Source: Methylobacterium sp. J-090 (lineage in GTDB: Bacteria > Pseudomonadota > Alphaproteobacteria > Rhizobiales > Beijerinckiaceae). Taken from it: a DNA stretch of 64,000 bases. Each line of letters opens with the position of its first letter. The first letter of the stretch is position 1. This document shows positions 1 to 7,838 of this stretch, piece by piece. A model generated the notes under the pieces. The model had not been told where the DNA came from. It saw only the letters and a list, made by a program, of their open reading frames with translations, and did not search any database. Where the stretch lies: NCBI RefSeq assembly GCF_022829345.1, contig NZ_JAKSXV010000106.1:124001-188000 (forward strand), given 5' to 3'. Both the position numbers and the translations under genes were made by a program.

Positions 1-461
1 CGCTGTTCAGCGGTGCCGGGTGGCAAAACTTGTCGAAGGCCTCCGATACCACCCTCGACAGCCGGATCTCCCTCAGCGAGACCGTCGAGACCTCGGCCAC
101 CGCCAACGCGGCCGCCTTCCGCAAGCTCGCCATGGCGTACGTCGCCTCCGGCCTCGACCTGTCGAGCCTGCCCGCCGACGTCCAGGCGGTGGCCACCGAC
201 CGGGTCGCGGGCCTGCTCGGCGAGGCGAGCAAGGGCCTCGTCGCGATCCAGGCCAATCTCGGCCGTTCGCAGGCGCGGATCACCGACGCGAACACCCGCC
301 TCGACGCGCAGAAGGCGCTTCTCGCCAAGCAGGTCCTGTCGATGGAGGGCATCGACCAAGCCGAGACCAAGACGCGCATCGATCAGCTGACCACCCAGGT
401 GCAGATTTCCTATTCGCTGACCTCGCAGCTGCGCCAGCTCAGTCTGGTCTCCTATCTCTAA
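1..461 (+). CDS. flgL: Flagellar hook-associated protein FlgL, C-terminal part (cut by window edge)
   Basis: The reading frame is open from the first bases and ends at a TAA at 459-461, so only the C-terminal ~152 residues are present. They are hydrophilic and helical and end in SLTSQLRQLSLVSYL, the typical flagellin/FlgL D0 helix that packs in the filament or hook-filament junction. FlgL rather than flagellin is inferred from the next genes, since flgL-flaF-flbT-flgD-fliQ is the rhizobial order. The start codon lies outside the window; the internal TTG at 30 is not the real start. Confidence 0.75.
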   Translation, partial: LFSGAGWQNLSKASDTTLDSRISLSETVETSATANAAAFRKLAMAYVASGLDLSSLPADVQAVATDRVAGLLGEASKGLVAIQANLGRSQARITDANTRLDAQKALLAKQVLSMEGIDQAETKTRIDQLTTQVQISYSLTSQLRQLSLVSYL

Positions 462-566
462 CGACGTTTTCTTCTCTCCAACGACGTTTTTTTCGACGCG
501 GCGACACGACGGCCCCATTCGCGACCATGGCGCGGCGGGCCGGAGACAGGACGAGGCGGACCCGAC

Positions 567-914
567 ATGTACCAGTTTTCCTACGCGGACATCATGGAAG
601 ATGCCCCCGAGATCGGCCGGGAGCGCGAGCGCGCTGCCTTCGACCGGGCGCTGGATCTCATGCGCATCGCCGACCGCCCCGACGCGGCGACGGCTGACCG
701 GACGGCGGCGGCCGAGTTCACCCAGAAGCTCTGGGCCGTCCTCATCGACGACCTCACGAGCCCCGAGAACGCCCTGCCGGAATCCCTGCGCGCCGACCTC
801 GTCTCCCTCGGCCTGTGGAGCATGCGCGAATCCAACGCGGTCCTCAGCACCCCCGGCCACAGCCTCGCCGCCCTGATCGAGGTCAACGCCTCGATCCGCG
901 ACGGATTGCGGTGA
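567..914 (+). CDS. flaF: Flagellin synthesis regulator FlaF
   Basis: This 115-residue protein begins MYQFSYADIMED and ends ALIEVNASIRDGLR, both hallmarks of FlaF, and its length is normal for the family. FlaF acts with FlbT in alphaproteobacteria to control flagellin synthesis and secretion; this role is family knowledge. It follows flgL by 105 bases, in which the decamer acgacgtttt occurs twice (461-470 and 481-490). Its stop overlaps a possible GTG start of flbT (911), and the preferred flbT ATG is only 8 bases further on, so the two are translationally close. A second, divergent FlaF-family gene lies at the right end of the window. Confidence 0.92.
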   Translation: MYQFSYADIMEDAPEIGRERERAAFDRALDLMRIADRPDAATADRTAAAEFTQKLWAVLIDDLTSPENALPESLRADLVSLGLWSMRESNAVLSTPGHSLAALIEVNASIRDGLR

Positions 915-922
915 GGTCCGGC

Positions 923-1372
923 ATGCGCCTGTCCCTGCGCGCCGGCGAGCGGGTCTTCATCAACGGGGCCGTCCTGCGCGTCGATCGCAAGGTCTCCCTC
1001 GAGCTCCTCAACGATGCGACCTTCCTGCTGGAGACCCACGTGCTCCAGCCCGAGGAGGCGACCACGCCCCTGCGCCAGCTCTACTTCGCGGCCCAGACCA
1101 TGGTGATCGAGCCCGTCAACGCGGCTCGCGCCCGTGAGCTCTACCGCGCGCTTCAGGCCGGCATCCTCGACGCGGTGACCGAACCCGCCATCCGCGACGG
1201 CCTCGCGGCGGCGGGAGCCTGCGTCGAGGCCGACCGGCTCATCGAGGCGCTCAAGCTGATCCGGGGCCTCTACAGGTCCGAGGCCGCCCTGTTCGCCGCC
1301 GCCCCCGGGCCGGAGATCCCGGTCGGCCCCGCCGGCCTGTCCGGCCCAGAACCCATTCCCCGCACGGCCTGA
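923..1372 (+). CDS. flbT: Flagellin mRNA regulator FlbT
   Basis: The 149-residue product opens MRLSLRAGERVFINGAVLRV, the conserved FlbT beginning, followed by the family block around LLNDATFLLETHVLQPEEAT and a PLRQLYF motif. FlbT binds flagellin transcripts and tunes their stability and translation in Caulobacter and rhizobia. The ATG at 923 is chosen because the homologous N-terminus starts there and a GTGAGG ribosome-binding sequence lies 6 bases upstream; longer in-frame starts would run back through flaF. The last ~20 residues are Pro/Gly/Ala-rich and probably disordered. Confidence 0.92.
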   Translation: MRLSLRAGERVFINGAVLRVDRKVSLELLNDATFLLETHVLQPEEATTPLRQLYFAAQTMVIEPVNAARARELYRALQAGILDAVTEPAIRDGLAAAGACVEADRLIEALKLIRGLYRSEAALFAAAPGPEIPVGPAGLSGPEPIPRTA

Positions 1373-1401
1373 AGGCCCTCACATCCGGAGACGCAGTCAT
1401 C

Positions 1402-1821
1402 ATGGCCGTCGGAAGCAGCACCAGCACCCCCACCACGCAGACGGCCACGGCCGCCACCGCCGCGAAATCCGCGAGCGGCGTCGCCGCTTCGATGAACTCG
1501 GACACGTTCCTGACCCTGCTGATGGCGCAGCTCAAGAACCAGGACCCGACGAAGCCGATGGATTCCACGGCCTATGTCGGCGAACTCGCGACCTTCTCGC
1601 AGGTGGAGCAGGCGACGAAGACCAACTCCAAGCTCGATTCCCTGTTGTCCTCGAGCTTCCTCGCGCAGGCCGACCAGATCATCGGCCGCACCATCACCTC
1701 GGCCGACGGCAACACCACCGGCGAGGTCCAGTCCGTGAAGATCACCAGCGAGGGAGCGCTCGCCCGCCTCACCAACGGCAAGGACGTGCTCCTGGCCCAG
1801 GGAATCTCGCTGTCGCAGTGA
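1402..1821 (+). CDS. flgD: Flagellar hook-capping protein FlgD (short form)
   Basis: FlgD caps the growing hook and lets FlgE subunits assemble. The 139-residue protein has a Ser/Thr/Ala-rich secretion-type N-terminus (about 1-30), then the FlgD core with FLTLLMAQLKNQDPTKPMD near residues 36-54 and GELATFSQVEQ. A short C-terminal beta domain containing GEVQSVKI and LTNGKDVLL follows. It is shorter than enteric FlgD but normal for rhizobia. A GGAG lies upstream of the ATG. It sits between flbT and fliQ. Confidence 0.9.
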   Translation: MAVGSSTSTPTTQTATAATAAKSASGVAASMNSDTFLTLLMAQLKNQDPTKPMDSTAYVGELATFSQVEQATKTNSKLDSLLSSSFLAQADQIIGRTITSADGNTTGEVQSVKITSEGALARLTNGKDVLLAQGISLSQ

Positions 1822-1909
1822 GGCTCTCGCCGCACCCCGAAACGGTGTAGGCAGGGTCGGACGCGGCGCGCGGGCGCGTCGCCGACCGCTTTACGAGGAA
1901 GGTCACCGG

Positions 1910-2176
1910 ATGAACGAGGTCGATGCCCTCGAACTCGTGCGCGCCGCGATCTGGACCGTGATCGTCGGCGCCGGCCCCGCCATCGGCGCGGCGATGCTCA
2001 TCGGCATCGCCATCGCCCTGCTGCAGGCGCTCACCCAGATTCAGGAAGTGACGCTCACCTTCGTGCCCAAGATCGTGGTGATCCTGCTCGTGCTCCTCAT
2101 CACCTCGTCGTTCATCGGCGCGCAGATCTCGACCTTTGCCGAGAACACCTACGGGCGCATCGTCACGGGGTTCTGA
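1910..2176 (+). CDS. fliQ: Flagellar export apparatus protein FliQ
   Basis: This 88-residue inner-membrane protein has two hydrophobic helices (about 14-38 and 49-72) joined by a polar segment LTQIQEVTLTFVPK. That is the standard FliQ layout and size. FliQ forms the export gate core with FliP and FliR. A strong GAGGAAGG ribosome-binding site precedes the ATG. The co-directional run is interrupted after this gene by two minus-strand genes before flhA resumes. Confidence 0.93.
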   Translation: MNEVDALELVRAAIWTVIVGAGPAIGAAMLIGIAIALLQALTQIQEVTLTFVPKIVVILLVLLITSSFIGAQISTFAENTYGRIVTGF

Positions 2177-2235
2177 GGGGCGTCGGGGGAGGGGCGGGCC
2201 ACCTTCCGATCCGCGGGCCTAACTCCTGTCCGGGG

Positions 2236-2535
2236 TCAGGAATTGTAGGTCACGAGGGCAACCACCCACGATCCGTGCTCGTGGACGAGGGCATGGGCCT
2301 CGGTGTCGTTCGTCGTGGCGCGATCGGGATCGGACGGTTCGATCTCGTAGACGTCGTAGCTCGCCGCCGTGCTCGCGGGCCCGACGTGACCGAAGCCGCG
2401 CGGCGCCCGTCGGAACTGGCGATCGAACAGGCAGACCGCGTCGACGGGCGAGGCCACATCTCCGGCCTGACCGAACCGGGCCGTGTCGCCGTAGATCCGT
2501 CCTGTGATCTTCTCGATCGCGATGAAGCGCGCCAT
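2236..2535 (-). CDS. Small hypothetical protein
   Basis: A 99-residue product beginning MARFIAIEKITGRIYGDTAR and ending WVVALVTYNS. I do not recognise a family. It has no signal peptide or membrane segment, and its beta-rich pattern suggests a small cytoplasmic domain. The start is the first plausible ATG; the frame stays open upstream, but that extension looks non-coding. It lies on the strand opposite the flagellar genes, in the gap between fliQ and flhA, next to another small minus-strand gene. Confidence 0.55.
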   Translation of the reverse strand: MARFIAIEKITGRIYGDTARFGQAGDVASPVDAVCLFDRQFRRAPRGFGHVGPASTAASYDVYEIEPSDPDRATTNDTEAHALVHEHGSWVVALVTYNS

Positions 2536-2708
2536 GCCAATCCCTGGGTGTCCTGCTCCGGCCGAGGTGGTGCCGCAGGGCGCCCGGTGCAAGCGACGGG
2601 ACTCAATCGACCCGAGAACCACCCGGTCGTAATCGTTGGGGGGGAAGCGGCCCCACATCCTCGATCCATTGGACCGCACGCGGTCGGTCGGCCCGCGCGT
2701 TCCGCCCC

Positions 2709-2996
2709 CTATGACACCGCCGCCAGCTTGTCCGCCATGGACTGCTCCTTGTCCCGGCGCGACGAGAACGTCATGGTGAAGAACACGCGGCTCACGCCGA
2801 GTTCGGCGAGCCGGGCCTCGCAGGCCTCGGCGAGCGCGCAGATCTCGCTGAGCTCGCCCTCGATGTTGGTGCCGTTGGCATGCATCTCGGCGGTGAGCGG
2901 ACTGGCCTCGAGGATCGCCTTGATTTCCCGCACGTAGGGCGAGACCGACGGGCCGACCCCCATGGGGACGATGCACAGATCCGCGACGACCTTCAT
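2709..2996 (-). CDS. MTH1187-family thiamine-binding protein (DUF77/YqgV-like)
   Basis: The 95-residue protein starts MKVVADLCIVPMGVGPSVS and contains the family pattern of conserved short strands: the IxPxG strand, SPYVREIKAILE, and MHANGTNIEG followed by a VSRVFFTMTFSSRRD stretch. MTH1187 proteins form ferredoxin-like tetramers and have been linked to binding thiamine; the exact role is unsettled. Start chosen at the ATG matching the family N-terminus. It is an insertion on the opposite strand inside the flagellar run. Confidence 0.8.
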   Translation of the reverse strand: MKVVADLCIVPMGVGPSVSPYVREIKAILEASPLTAEMHANGTNIEGELSEICALAEACEARLAELGVSRVFFTMTFSSRRDKEQSMADKLAAVS

Positions 2997-3143
2997 GGGC
3001 TTGGCTCCCGGGTGCCCGAACGCCGGGCGAGGGGGGCTTCTATCACGCGCGGTCGGGCCGGGGCGATGACGAGCCGCATCCCCATCCCCACGCAAGCTTG
3101 AACCGCGACAAGACCCCGTTCATTCACGGGGTAGGCATCCGCC

Positions 3144-5231
3144 ATGGCGGCAAGCGACGCGATCGTCCTGGAGCGCAGGTCCCAGCGGGATATCGGGTTC
3201 GCGGCCGGCATCGTCGCCATCCTGGCGATCCTGTTCCTCCCCGTACCGGCGATCCTGCTCGATATCGGGCTGGCCTTCTCCATCGCCCTGTCGGTGCTGA
3301 TCCTGATGGTGGCCCTCTGGATCAAGAAGCCGCTCGAATTCTCGGCCTTTCCCACGGTCCTGCTCATCGCGACCCTGCTCCGACTGGCGCTCGGCATCGC
3401 CACCACGCGGCTGATCCTCGCCAACGGCCAGCACGGGGTCTCGGCCGCCGGTCACGTCATCCAGGGCTTCTCGCAGTTCGTGATGAGCGGCGACTTCGTC
3501 ATCGGCATCGTGGTGTTCCTCATCCTCATCACGGTGAACTTCCTCGTCATCACCAAGGGCGCCACCCGCATCGCCGAGGTCGGCGCACGCTTCACCCTCG
3601 ACGCCATTCCCGGCAAGCAGATGGCCATCGACGCCGATCTCAACGCCGGCCTCATCGACGACAAGGAGGCGCAGTCGCGCCGGCGCGAGCTCGAGGAGGA
3701 GAGCGCGTTCTTCGGCTCCATGGACGGTGCCTCGAAGTTCGTGCGCGGCGAGGCCATCGCCAGCTTGATCACCATCGCCGTCAACGTCTTCGGCGGCATC
3801 ATCATCGGCACCACCCGCCACGGCATGCCAATGGGCCAGGCGGCCGACGTGTTCACCAAGCTCTCGGTGGGCGACGGCCTCGTCTCGCAGATCCCGGCCC
3901 TCATCGTGTCGCTGGCGGCCGGCCTCCTCGTCTCGAAGGGCGGCACCAGGGGCACGGCCGAGCAGGCGGTGCTCGGCCAGCTCGGCGCCTATCCCCGCGC
4001 TCTGGCGGTCGCCGCCGCCCTGATGTTCATGTTCGCCCTGGTGCCGGGCCTGCCCTTCGTGCCGTTCATGGTGCTGTCGGGCCTGATGGCGTTCACCGCC
4101 TACGCCATCCCGCGCAAGATCGCCGCGCAGAAGGCCGTGGTCGACGCAAGGGCGCTCGCCGTCGAGGACCAGAAGCAGCTCGCCGCCCGCGAATCCCTCT
4201 CGGTCAAGGAATCTCTGAAGACCCCCGAGATCGAGCTCTGCCTCGGGCGCCAGATCTCGGCCCAGTTCGCCACCTCGCAATCCGAGCTGTCGCACCGGGT
4301 CGCCAAGATGCGCCGCAAGTTCGCGCGCCAGTACGGCTTCGTCGTTCCCGACATCAAGCTCACGGACAGCGTGGCGCTCGCGCCGAAATCCTACCAGATC
4401 CTCATCCACGGCACGATTGCGGCGACCCAGGACATCCGCCCCGGCGAACTCCTCGTCGTGGTGGGCGAGGGGCCGGTGCCGGACGTGCCGAGCGACGAGG
4501 TCCGCGAACCGGCCTTCGGCATGAAGGCGCGCTGGGTGCTCGATTTCTACGCGGCGGAGGTGCGGCGCGGCGGCTTCGAGCCCATCGACGGCGCCTCGGT
4601 CCTCCTCACCCACCTCTCGGAGGTGATCCGCAACAACCTGCCTCAGCTCCTGTCCTACAAGGACATGCGCGGGCTGCTCGAACGCCTCGACCCCGAGTAC
4701 AAGCGCCTGCTCGACGAGATCTGCCCGTCGCAGATCTCGTATTCGGGCCTCCAGGCGGTCTTGAAGCTGCTCCTGTCCGAGCGGGTCTCCATCCGCAACC
4801 TGCACCTCATCCTCGAGGCGGTGGCCGAGATCACGCCGCACGCCCGCCGCGCCGAGCAGATCGCCGAGCATGTCCGCATGCGCATCGCCCAGCAGATCTG
4901 CGGCGATCTCGCCGAGAACGGGACGCTCGCGGTCCTGCGGCTCGGAAGCGCCTGGGACCTGTCGTTCCACCAGAGCCTCAAGCGCGATGCCAAGGGCGAG
5001 GTCGTCGAGTTCGACATCGACCCGCGCCTCGTCGAGCAGTTCGGCACGGAAGCCGGGGAAGCGATCCGCAAGCACATGCGCGAGACCCGCAGCTTCGCCC
5101 TCGTCACCGCGCCGGATGCCCGCCCCTACGTGCGGATGATCATCGAGCGGCTCTACCCGACGCTCGCCGTGCTCTCGCACCTCGAGATCGCCCGGGGCGT
5201 CGAGATCCGGTCCCTCGGGACCATCTCGTAG
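3144..5231 (+). CDS. flhA: Flagellar export gate protein FlhA
   Basis: FlhA forms the ring of the flagellar type III export gate, taking substrate-chaperone complexes through its cytoplasmic domain. The 695-residue product has about eight membrane helices in the first ~330 residues. The FHIPEP-family signature (TKGATRIAEVGARFTLDAIP, then GKQMAIDADLNAGLID) lies on the first large cytoplasmic loop around 135-175. A ~350-residue cytoplasmic domain follows. The length is normal. fliR starts 11 bases after the stop, so flhA, fliR and the following small genes form one transcript. Confidence 0.97.
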   Translation: MAASDAIVLERRSQRDIGFAAGIVAILAILFLPVPAILLDIGLAFSIALSVLILMVALWIKKPLEFSAFPTVLLIATLLRLALGIATTRLILANGQHGVSAAGHVIQGFSQFVMSGDFVIGIVVFLILITVNFLVITKGATRIAEVGARFTLDAIPGKQMAIDADLNAGLIDDKEAQSRRRELEEESAFFGSMDGASKFVRGEAIASLITIAVNVFGGIIIGTTRHGMPMGQAADVFTKLSVGDGLVSQIPALIVSLAAGLLVSKGGTRGTAEQAVLGQLGAYPRALAVAAALMFMFALVPGLPFVPFMVLSGLMAFTAYAIPRKIAAQKAVVDARALAVEDQKQLAARESLSVKESLKTPEIELCLGRQISAQFATSQSELSHRVAKMRRKFARQYGFVVPDIKLTDSVALAPKSYQILIHGTIAATQDIRPGELLVVVGEGPVPDVPSDEVREPAFGMKARWVLDFYAAEVRRGGFEPIDGASVLLTHLSEVIRNNLPQLLSYKDMRGLLERLDPEYKRLLDEICPSQISYSGLQAVLKLLLSERVSIRNLHLILEAVAEITPHARRAEQIAEHVRMRIAQQICGDLAENGTLAVLRLGSAWDLSFHQSLKRDAKGEVVEFDIDPRLVEQFGTEAGEAIRKHMRETRSFALVTAPDARPYVRMIIERLYPTLAVLSHLEIARGVEIRSLGTIS

Positions 5232-5242
5232 GGCCGCCGCGC

Positions 5243-5998
5243 GTGACCGCCGCGGCACCCGAGAGCATTCTGGCCGCCTTCCTCATCTTCTGCCGGGTCG
5301 GCGGCTGCCTCCTCGTGGTGCCGGGGTTCTCCAGTCCGCGCGTGCCGGCCCAGGTCCGCCTCCTGATCGCGCTTACCGCGTCGCTCGCCATGACGCCCCT
5401 GGTGCTGCCCCTGTTCCAGGGCCGCCTCGCGGCGCAGGACCCGGCCACCACCCTGGCCTGGATCGCCAGCGAGACCATGACCGGCCTCGTCATCGGATTT
5501 CTCGGGCGGATCTTCTTCACGGTGCTGGAGACGGTGATGAACGCCGCCTCCACCATGGTGGGGTTCGGCGGCATGCCGGGCGCCGTGGCCGAGGGCACCG
5601 ATCCGGTGCCGGCGGTGGAGGCCCTGATCATGATGGCGGCCACCGCCCTCCTGTTCGCCGCCGACCTGCACTGGGAGCTGTTTCGCGGGCTCGTCGATTC
5701 CTACGGCCGCCTCCCGCCGGGCGAGGGCATCGGCACCCAGGCCGCCCTGGTGCGGATCGTCGACCAGGTCGGCATCGCCTTCGTGCTGGGGTTGCGCATC
5801 ACCGCGCCGTTCATCGTCTACGCGGTGGCGGTGAACCTGGCGGCCGGCTTCGTCAACAAGCTCGTGCCGCAGATCCCGGTGTACTTCATCGCCACGCCGT
5901 TCATCATGTTCGGCGGCCTGCTGCTGCTCTACTACCTCTCGAACGAATTCATGACGCAGTTCCTCATGGGCTACGTCGATTACCTGCGGCGGGGCTGA
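5243..5998 (+). CDS. fliR: Flagellar export gate protein FliR
   Basis: The 251-residue integral membrane protein has five to six hydrophobic helices and the FliR core motif around ETVMNAASTMVGFGGMPG near residues 95-112, ending LMGYVDYLRRG. It completes the FliP/FliQ/FliR export pore with the neighbouring products. The start is a GTG at 5243, just after flhA; the frame is open upstream, but there it only shadows flhA. The next gene starts one base after the stop. Confidence 0.93.
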   Translation: MTAAAPESILAAFLIFCRVGGCLLVVPGFSSPRVPAQVRLLIALTASLAMTPLVLPLFQGRLAAQDPATTLAWIASETMTGLVIGFLGRIFFTVLETVMNAASTMVGFGGMPGAVAEGTDPVPAVEALIMMAATALLFAADLHWELFRGLVDSYGRLPPGEGIGTQAALVRIVDQVGIAFVLGLRITAPFIVYAVAVNLAAGFVNKLVPQIPVYFIATPFIMFGGLLLLYYLSNEFMTQFLMGYVDYLRRG

Positions 5999-5999
5999 C

Positions 6000-6404
6000 A
6001 TGGCCGTGACCACCCGCCAGCGCCTGGAGCGCGCCCGTCGCCTGCTCACCGTGCAGGAGCAGATGCGGGGGATCGCCGAGCGGGACCTCGCCGCGACCCG
6101 GCGCGAACTGGCGCGCGTCGAGGCCGACCGCGCGGCGATGCTCACGACGCTCGCCGGCGAGACCATGCACGGCCTGTTCCTCGACGCCGCCGCGCGCCGG
6201 CTCCGGGGCCTCGCGGGGGAGGCGACGCAGCTCGACGCCACCGCCGCGCAGCAGGCCGGGGCCGTGCGCGAGCGGGGCCTCGCCGAGAAGCGCGTGGCGC
6301 GCCAGGTCGAGACCCTCGCCCGGACCCGTACCCGCGAGCGGGAGCAGGCCGACGCGCTGGAGCAGCTCGACCTCATGGCCGCCCGCGGCGGCGGCCTGTC
6401 GTGA
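6000..6404 (+). CDS. FliJ-like coiled-coil protein (putative export accessory)
   Basis: A 134-residue, very charged, almost entirely alpha-helical protein rich in Arg, Glu, Ala and Leu, with heptad character over about 5-125 and no signal or membrane segment. FliJ, the stalk-like partner of the export ATPase, has this size and shape. Low-complexity coiled coils give weak homology, so the name is tentative. The ATG is one base after the fliR stop, which supports co-translation with the export gate genes. The ATPase gene fliI is not in this window. Confidence 0.6.
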   Translation: MAVTTRQRLERARRLLTVQEQMRGIAERDLAATRRELARVEADRAAMLTTLAGETMHGLFLDAAARRLRGLAGEATQLDATAAQQAGAVRERGLAEKRVARQVETLARTRTREREQADALEQLDLMAARGGGLS

Positions 6405-6486
6405 GGGCGGCCGGCTCAAGCCTCCCGCAAGCCACGGGGCCTATCCCTCTGCGCCGACGATCTTCCTCCGACTCTCCGCGGCATCC

Positions 6487-6966
6487 ATGAGCATCTCCAC
6501 GCCCACCGATATCGTCCTCGACGTGGCCCGGGCCGCCGATCCGGCCCGGTACCAGGAGGCGACCGCCAAGCTCGGGGCGCCCGGCGCCACGGACCCGGCC
6601 GCCTTCGGGGACGCCTACCGCATGGCCGGTGCCTCCGTGCACATGCCTCTGGACGCGCGCAGCACGCTCACGGCACTCCAGACCGACAACGTGGTCTCCG
6701 GGGCGGGCAAGATCGGCGATCCCTACAAGCAGTTCGAGGCCTTCGTCCTGCGCCAGTTCGTCGAGACGATGATGCCGTCGAAGGCCGCGTCGGTGTTCGG
6801 CAAGGGCAATGCCGGCGGCATCTGGAAGTCGATGCTCGCCGATCAGATCGGCACCCAGGTCGCCAAGGCCGGCGGGCTCGGCATCGCCAAGATGCTGGAG
6901 GCCGCGCGACCCCTCGATAAGACGACCCCCGCCGCGAGCCCGGCCAGCCCATCATCCGGCGTGTGA
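6487..6966 (+). CDS. flgJ: Rod-binding protein, FlgJ N-terminal domain only
   Basis: The 159-residue protein carries the rod-cap domain of FlgJ: YKQFEAFVLRQFVETMMPSK around residues 80-99 followed by GNAGGIWKSMLADQIGTQVA. It lacks the C-terminal muramidase domain of enteric FlgJ. Single-domain versions of this kind, also annotated CheL, are usual in alphaproteobacteria. The peptidoglycan-cutting activity is probably supplied by the separate transglycosylase gene at 28100. The Ala/Ser/Pro-rich tail is likely disordered. Confidence 0.85.
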   Translation: MSISTPTDIVLDVARAADPARYQEATAKLGAPGATDPAAFGDAYRMAGASVHMPLDARSTLTALQTDNVVSGAGKIGDPYKQFEAFVLRQFVETMMPSKAASVFGKGNAGGIWKSMLADQIGTQVAKAGGLGIAKMLEAARPLDKTTPAASPASPSSGV

Positions 6967-6994
6967 TCGTCGTTCACATCATCGAAGGCCCCCC

Positions 6995-7324
6995 ATGCTG
7001 ATCGCGTCCCTGAAGCGGCTCGAGGCCACCGTCGTGGCGGAGACGGAGGCCTTGCTGTCGCACCGCCCGTTCGACCAGGAGGCGGTGAACCGGCGCAAGA
7101 GCCAGAGCCTGCTCGAACTCAGCCGCCTGACCCGCGGCCTCGACCCGGACGAGGTCGCGCCCGAGGTCGCCGACCAACTCGCCCGCCTGAGCCGGGCGCT
7201 CGCCCGCAACCAGGGCGTCGTCTCCCAGCACCTGCGCGCCGTCGAGGAGATCTCGGAGATCGTCACCCAGGCGATCCGGGATTCGGAATCCGACGGCACC
7301 TATTCCGGCCACCCGCGCCGCTGA
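6995..7324 (+). CDS. Flagellar chaperone FlgN-like protein
   Basis: This 109-residue helical protein starts MLIASLKRLEATVVAETEAL and has the FlgN-type pattern of long amphipathic helices, with an FDQEAVNRRKSQSLLELSRL segment. FlgN-like chaperones deliver the hook-filament junction proteins FlgK and FlgL to the export apparatus. The ATG at 6995 is chosen because further upstream the frame only shadows flgJ. Position 28 bases after flgJ and before the FliL-like gene fits a flagellar role; the exact function is inference. Confidence 0.6.
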   Translation: MLIASLKRLEATVVAETEALLSHRPFDQEAVNRRKSQSLLELSRLTRGLDPDEVAPEVADQLARLSRALARNQGVVSQHLRAVEEISEIVTQAIRDSESDGTYSGHPRR

Positions 7325-7348
7325 CATCGCTCCCACCGGGCCGACCGC

Positions 7349-7795
7349 ATGAAAATCCTCGTCACCGGCCTGTGGATCTGCGCCGTCACCATCCTGTCCT
7401 GCTACGGCGCGGTGACGTGGGGCAGCGGGCTCTTCTCAAAGAAGGAAGAGCCGTATCTGGAGGGTTTGCAGTATCAGAAGCTGGCGCCCATCAATGTTCC
7501 CATGGTGGCCGATGGGAAGGTGCAGGGCTACATCGTGGCCGTGCTGGTCTTCACCGCCGATGCGCGCCTGATGCACACCCTGCCGGTCCCGCCGAACGCC
7601 TTCGTCATCGACGAGACTTTCCGCCAGATCTACGCCGACCCGCAGATCGATTTCAAACGCCTGTCGCGTTACAACGTCACCCAGCGCCTCGCGGAGGTCC
7701 GCAAGGCGGTCAACGAGCGCCTCGGCGCCGACGTGGTGAAGGACGTCCTCGTCGAGGAGTTCAACTTCGTCGCCAAGCGCGAAGTCCGCTCGTGA
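7349..7795 (+). CDS. Membrane-anchored FliL-like protein of unknown function
   Basis: The 148-residue protein has one N-terminal hydrophobic helix (about 3-22), then a periplasmic-type domain. The domain ends with helix and strand segments like the FliL tail (VRKAVNERLGADVVKDVLVEEF). FliL proteins sit around the stator-rotor interface. A bona fide fliL is present in the other block at 20139, so this would be a paralogue or a structural look-alike kept beside flhA-fliR. I cannot assign a specific task. Its stop abuts a long hairpin shared with the convergent fghA gene. Confidence 0.65.
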   Translation: MKILVTGLWICAVTILSCYGAVTWGSGLFSKKEEPYLEGLQYQKLAPINVPMVADGKVQGYIVAVLVFTADARLMHTLPVPPNAFVIDETFRQIYADPQIDFKRLSRYNVTQRLAEVRKAVNERLGADVVKDVLVEEFNFVAKREVRS

Positions 7796-7838
7796 TTTTA
7801 GGGTCTCCCCGGCCTTGGATGCTGGAGAGACCCGAAAA
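7796..7838. terminator. Inverted repeat filling the gap between convergent genes
   Basis: The 43 bases between the stop of the FliL-like gene (+) and the stop of fghA (-) form one interrupted inverted repeat: tttt-a-gggtctc on the left, gagaccc-g-aaaa on the right, with a ~19-base centre. A hairpin exactly bridging two convergent stops suggests a two-way transcript end. The A/T tracts lie within the stem rather than as a trailing U run, so classic intrinsic termination is uncertain. Confidence 0.45.

Noticed and set aside
3098..5242. Long plus-strand open frame running through flhA before fliR
   Set aside because: It overlaps flhA in another frame, is Arg/Pro/His-rich and has no motifs; only the part from 5243 encodes FliR.
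3120..5258. 712-codon minus-strand open frame opposite flhA
   Set aside because: Asp/Glu/Arg-rich antisense composition typical of high-GC shadow frames; flhA on the other strand is certain.
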